Shown piece by piece: positions 4,829-5,266 of a stretch of 5,266 nucleotides of DNA. Numbering within the stretch: the first letter of the stretch is position 1; each line of letters starts with the position of its first letter. Position numbers and translations under genes: made by a program. The notes below the pieces were generated by a model. That model worked only from the letters and a program-made list of their open reading frames with translations. It searched no databases and was not told where the DNA came from. This DNA comes from Gammaproteobacteria bacterium (lineage in GTDB: Bacteria > Pseudomonadota > Gammaproteobacteria > GRL18): the NCBI GenBank assembly GCA_024511395.1, contig JANELJ010000166.1:1-5266 (forward strand). The letters are read 5' to 3'.

Positions 4829-5266
4829 TTGCGTTTAAAAAATACCGTAAAACAGTTTATAGAAACTCATTATTTCCAGCATTTTATTACCTTTTTAATT
4901 ATTTTTAACGGCATTACCCTGGGTATGGCAACCTCCAGAGACATTATGTCTGAGTATGGTGTATTAATACATACTCTGGATATGGTCATTATCGGTATAT
5001 TTACTATTGAAATCCTGCTGAGGATTTATGTCCATAGGTGGGCCTTTTTTAAGGCTCCCTGGAGCCTGTTTGACTTTTTTGTGGTGTCCATCTCCCTGTT
5101 CACCGCAGGTGAAGGTCTGTCTGTACTGCGTGTTCTAAGGTTTTTATGGCTATTCCGCCTGTTAACCATTGTGCCGCAAATGCGCCTGATTATTTCTGCC
5201 AGTTTAAGCGTTATTCCCGGTATGGCTTCAGTTTCCCTAGTGTTGCTGCTGTTTTTCTATGTGTTT
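4829..5266 (+). CDS. Bacterial voltage-gated sodium channel (NavAb/NaChBac type), 5' part, cut by the window end
   Basis: Inner-membrane ion channel subunit of the BacNav family, which forms homotetramers opened by depolarisation. The open frame is bounded upstream by TAA TAA (4820-4825); the only start covering S1 is TTG at 4829, giving MRLKNTVKQFIETHYF, with no strong Shine-Dalgarno sequence. The 146 visible residues hold S1 (~19-36, FITFLIIFNGITLGMATS), S2 (~50-68, with the charge-transfer FTIE at 58-61), S3 (~79-93, WSLFDFFVVSI with D82), S4 (~98-112), the S4-S5 linker (TIVPQMRLIISAS) and the start of S5 (PGMASVSLVLLLFFYVF). This aligns closely with remembered NavAb sequence. The S4 arginines are R101, R104 and R110; the third position is W107 instead of Arg. 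The S1 acid of NavAb (E32) is Ala here, while the S2 Asn49 position is Asp. The pore and selectivity filter lie beyond the window, so sodium selectivity is inferred from the family. Confidence 0.88.
   Translation, partial: MRLKNTVKQFIETHYFQHFITFLIIFNGITLGMATSRDIMSEYGVLIHTLDMVIIGIFTIEILLRIYVHRWAFFKAPWSLFDFFVVSISLFTAGEGLSVLRVLRFLWLFRLLTIVPQMRLIISASLSVIPGMASVSLVLLLFFYVF

Noticed and set aside
4925..4927. ATG at 4925 as the channel start
   Set aside because: It would remove S1, while the TTG at 4829 gives an N-terminus that aligns with NavAb from its first residues.
1..5266. CRISPR array, tRNA, rRNA or complete insertion sequence
   Set aside because: I saw no regularly spaced repeats, no cloverleaf-like or rRNA sequence and no transposase-like reading frame.

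Overview
The window looks like a piece of accessory chromosome from a moderately AT-rich gammaproteobacterium. A methanotroph-like (Methylococcales-type) host is my best guess, from the style of the acetate kinase and of the nucleotidyltransferase/HEPN proteins. This is recognition from memory, not a search result. The window is dominated by MNT (minimal nucleotidyltransferase) and HEPN genes of the kind found in toxin-antitoxin modules, and several of its genes are visibly broken.

Layout, left to right. (1) Positions 6-767 (-): a fused MNT-HEPN gene that carries an in-frame TAG 17 codons after its natural ATG. (2) Positions 791-822: a palindromic intergenic repeat. (3) Positions 873-1115 (-): an 80-codon chimera joining the first ~27 residues of a HEPN-type substrate-binding subunit to the last ~50 residues of its MNT partner, so the middle of a two-gene module has been deleted. 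(4) Positions 1255-2411 (+): acetate kinase ackA, complete at both ends but split by a one-base frameshift near 1591. (5) Positions 2370-2483 (-): a 37-codon remnant of an AAA/DUF4143-type ATPase that ends at a damaged P-loop and overlaps the ackA 3' end. (6) Positions 4684-2569 (-): an apparently intact operon in the order exported coiled-coil protein, MntA-like antitoxin, HepT-like toxin. Both junctions are one-base TAATG stop/start overlaps. (7) From 4829 (+), running off the right edge: the voltage-sensor half of a NavAb-type bacterial voltage-gated sodium channel, with tryptophan at the third S4 gating-arginine position.

How the genes relate. The MntA-HepT pair keeps all visible catalytic motifs (GS...DxD and RX4HXY) and is the live toxin-antitoxin module here. 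Its coupling to an exported coiled-coil protein is the most unusual architecture in the window. The operon is divergent from the channel gene across a 144-bp region, where a good sigma70-like promoter can be placed for the channel and a plausible one for the operon. The left half (MNT-HEPN, chimera, ackA, ATPase remnant) shows four independent lesions: nonsense, internal deletion, frameshift and truncation. This suggests a decaying genomic island, although single-base lesions in a draft assembly could also be sequencing errors.
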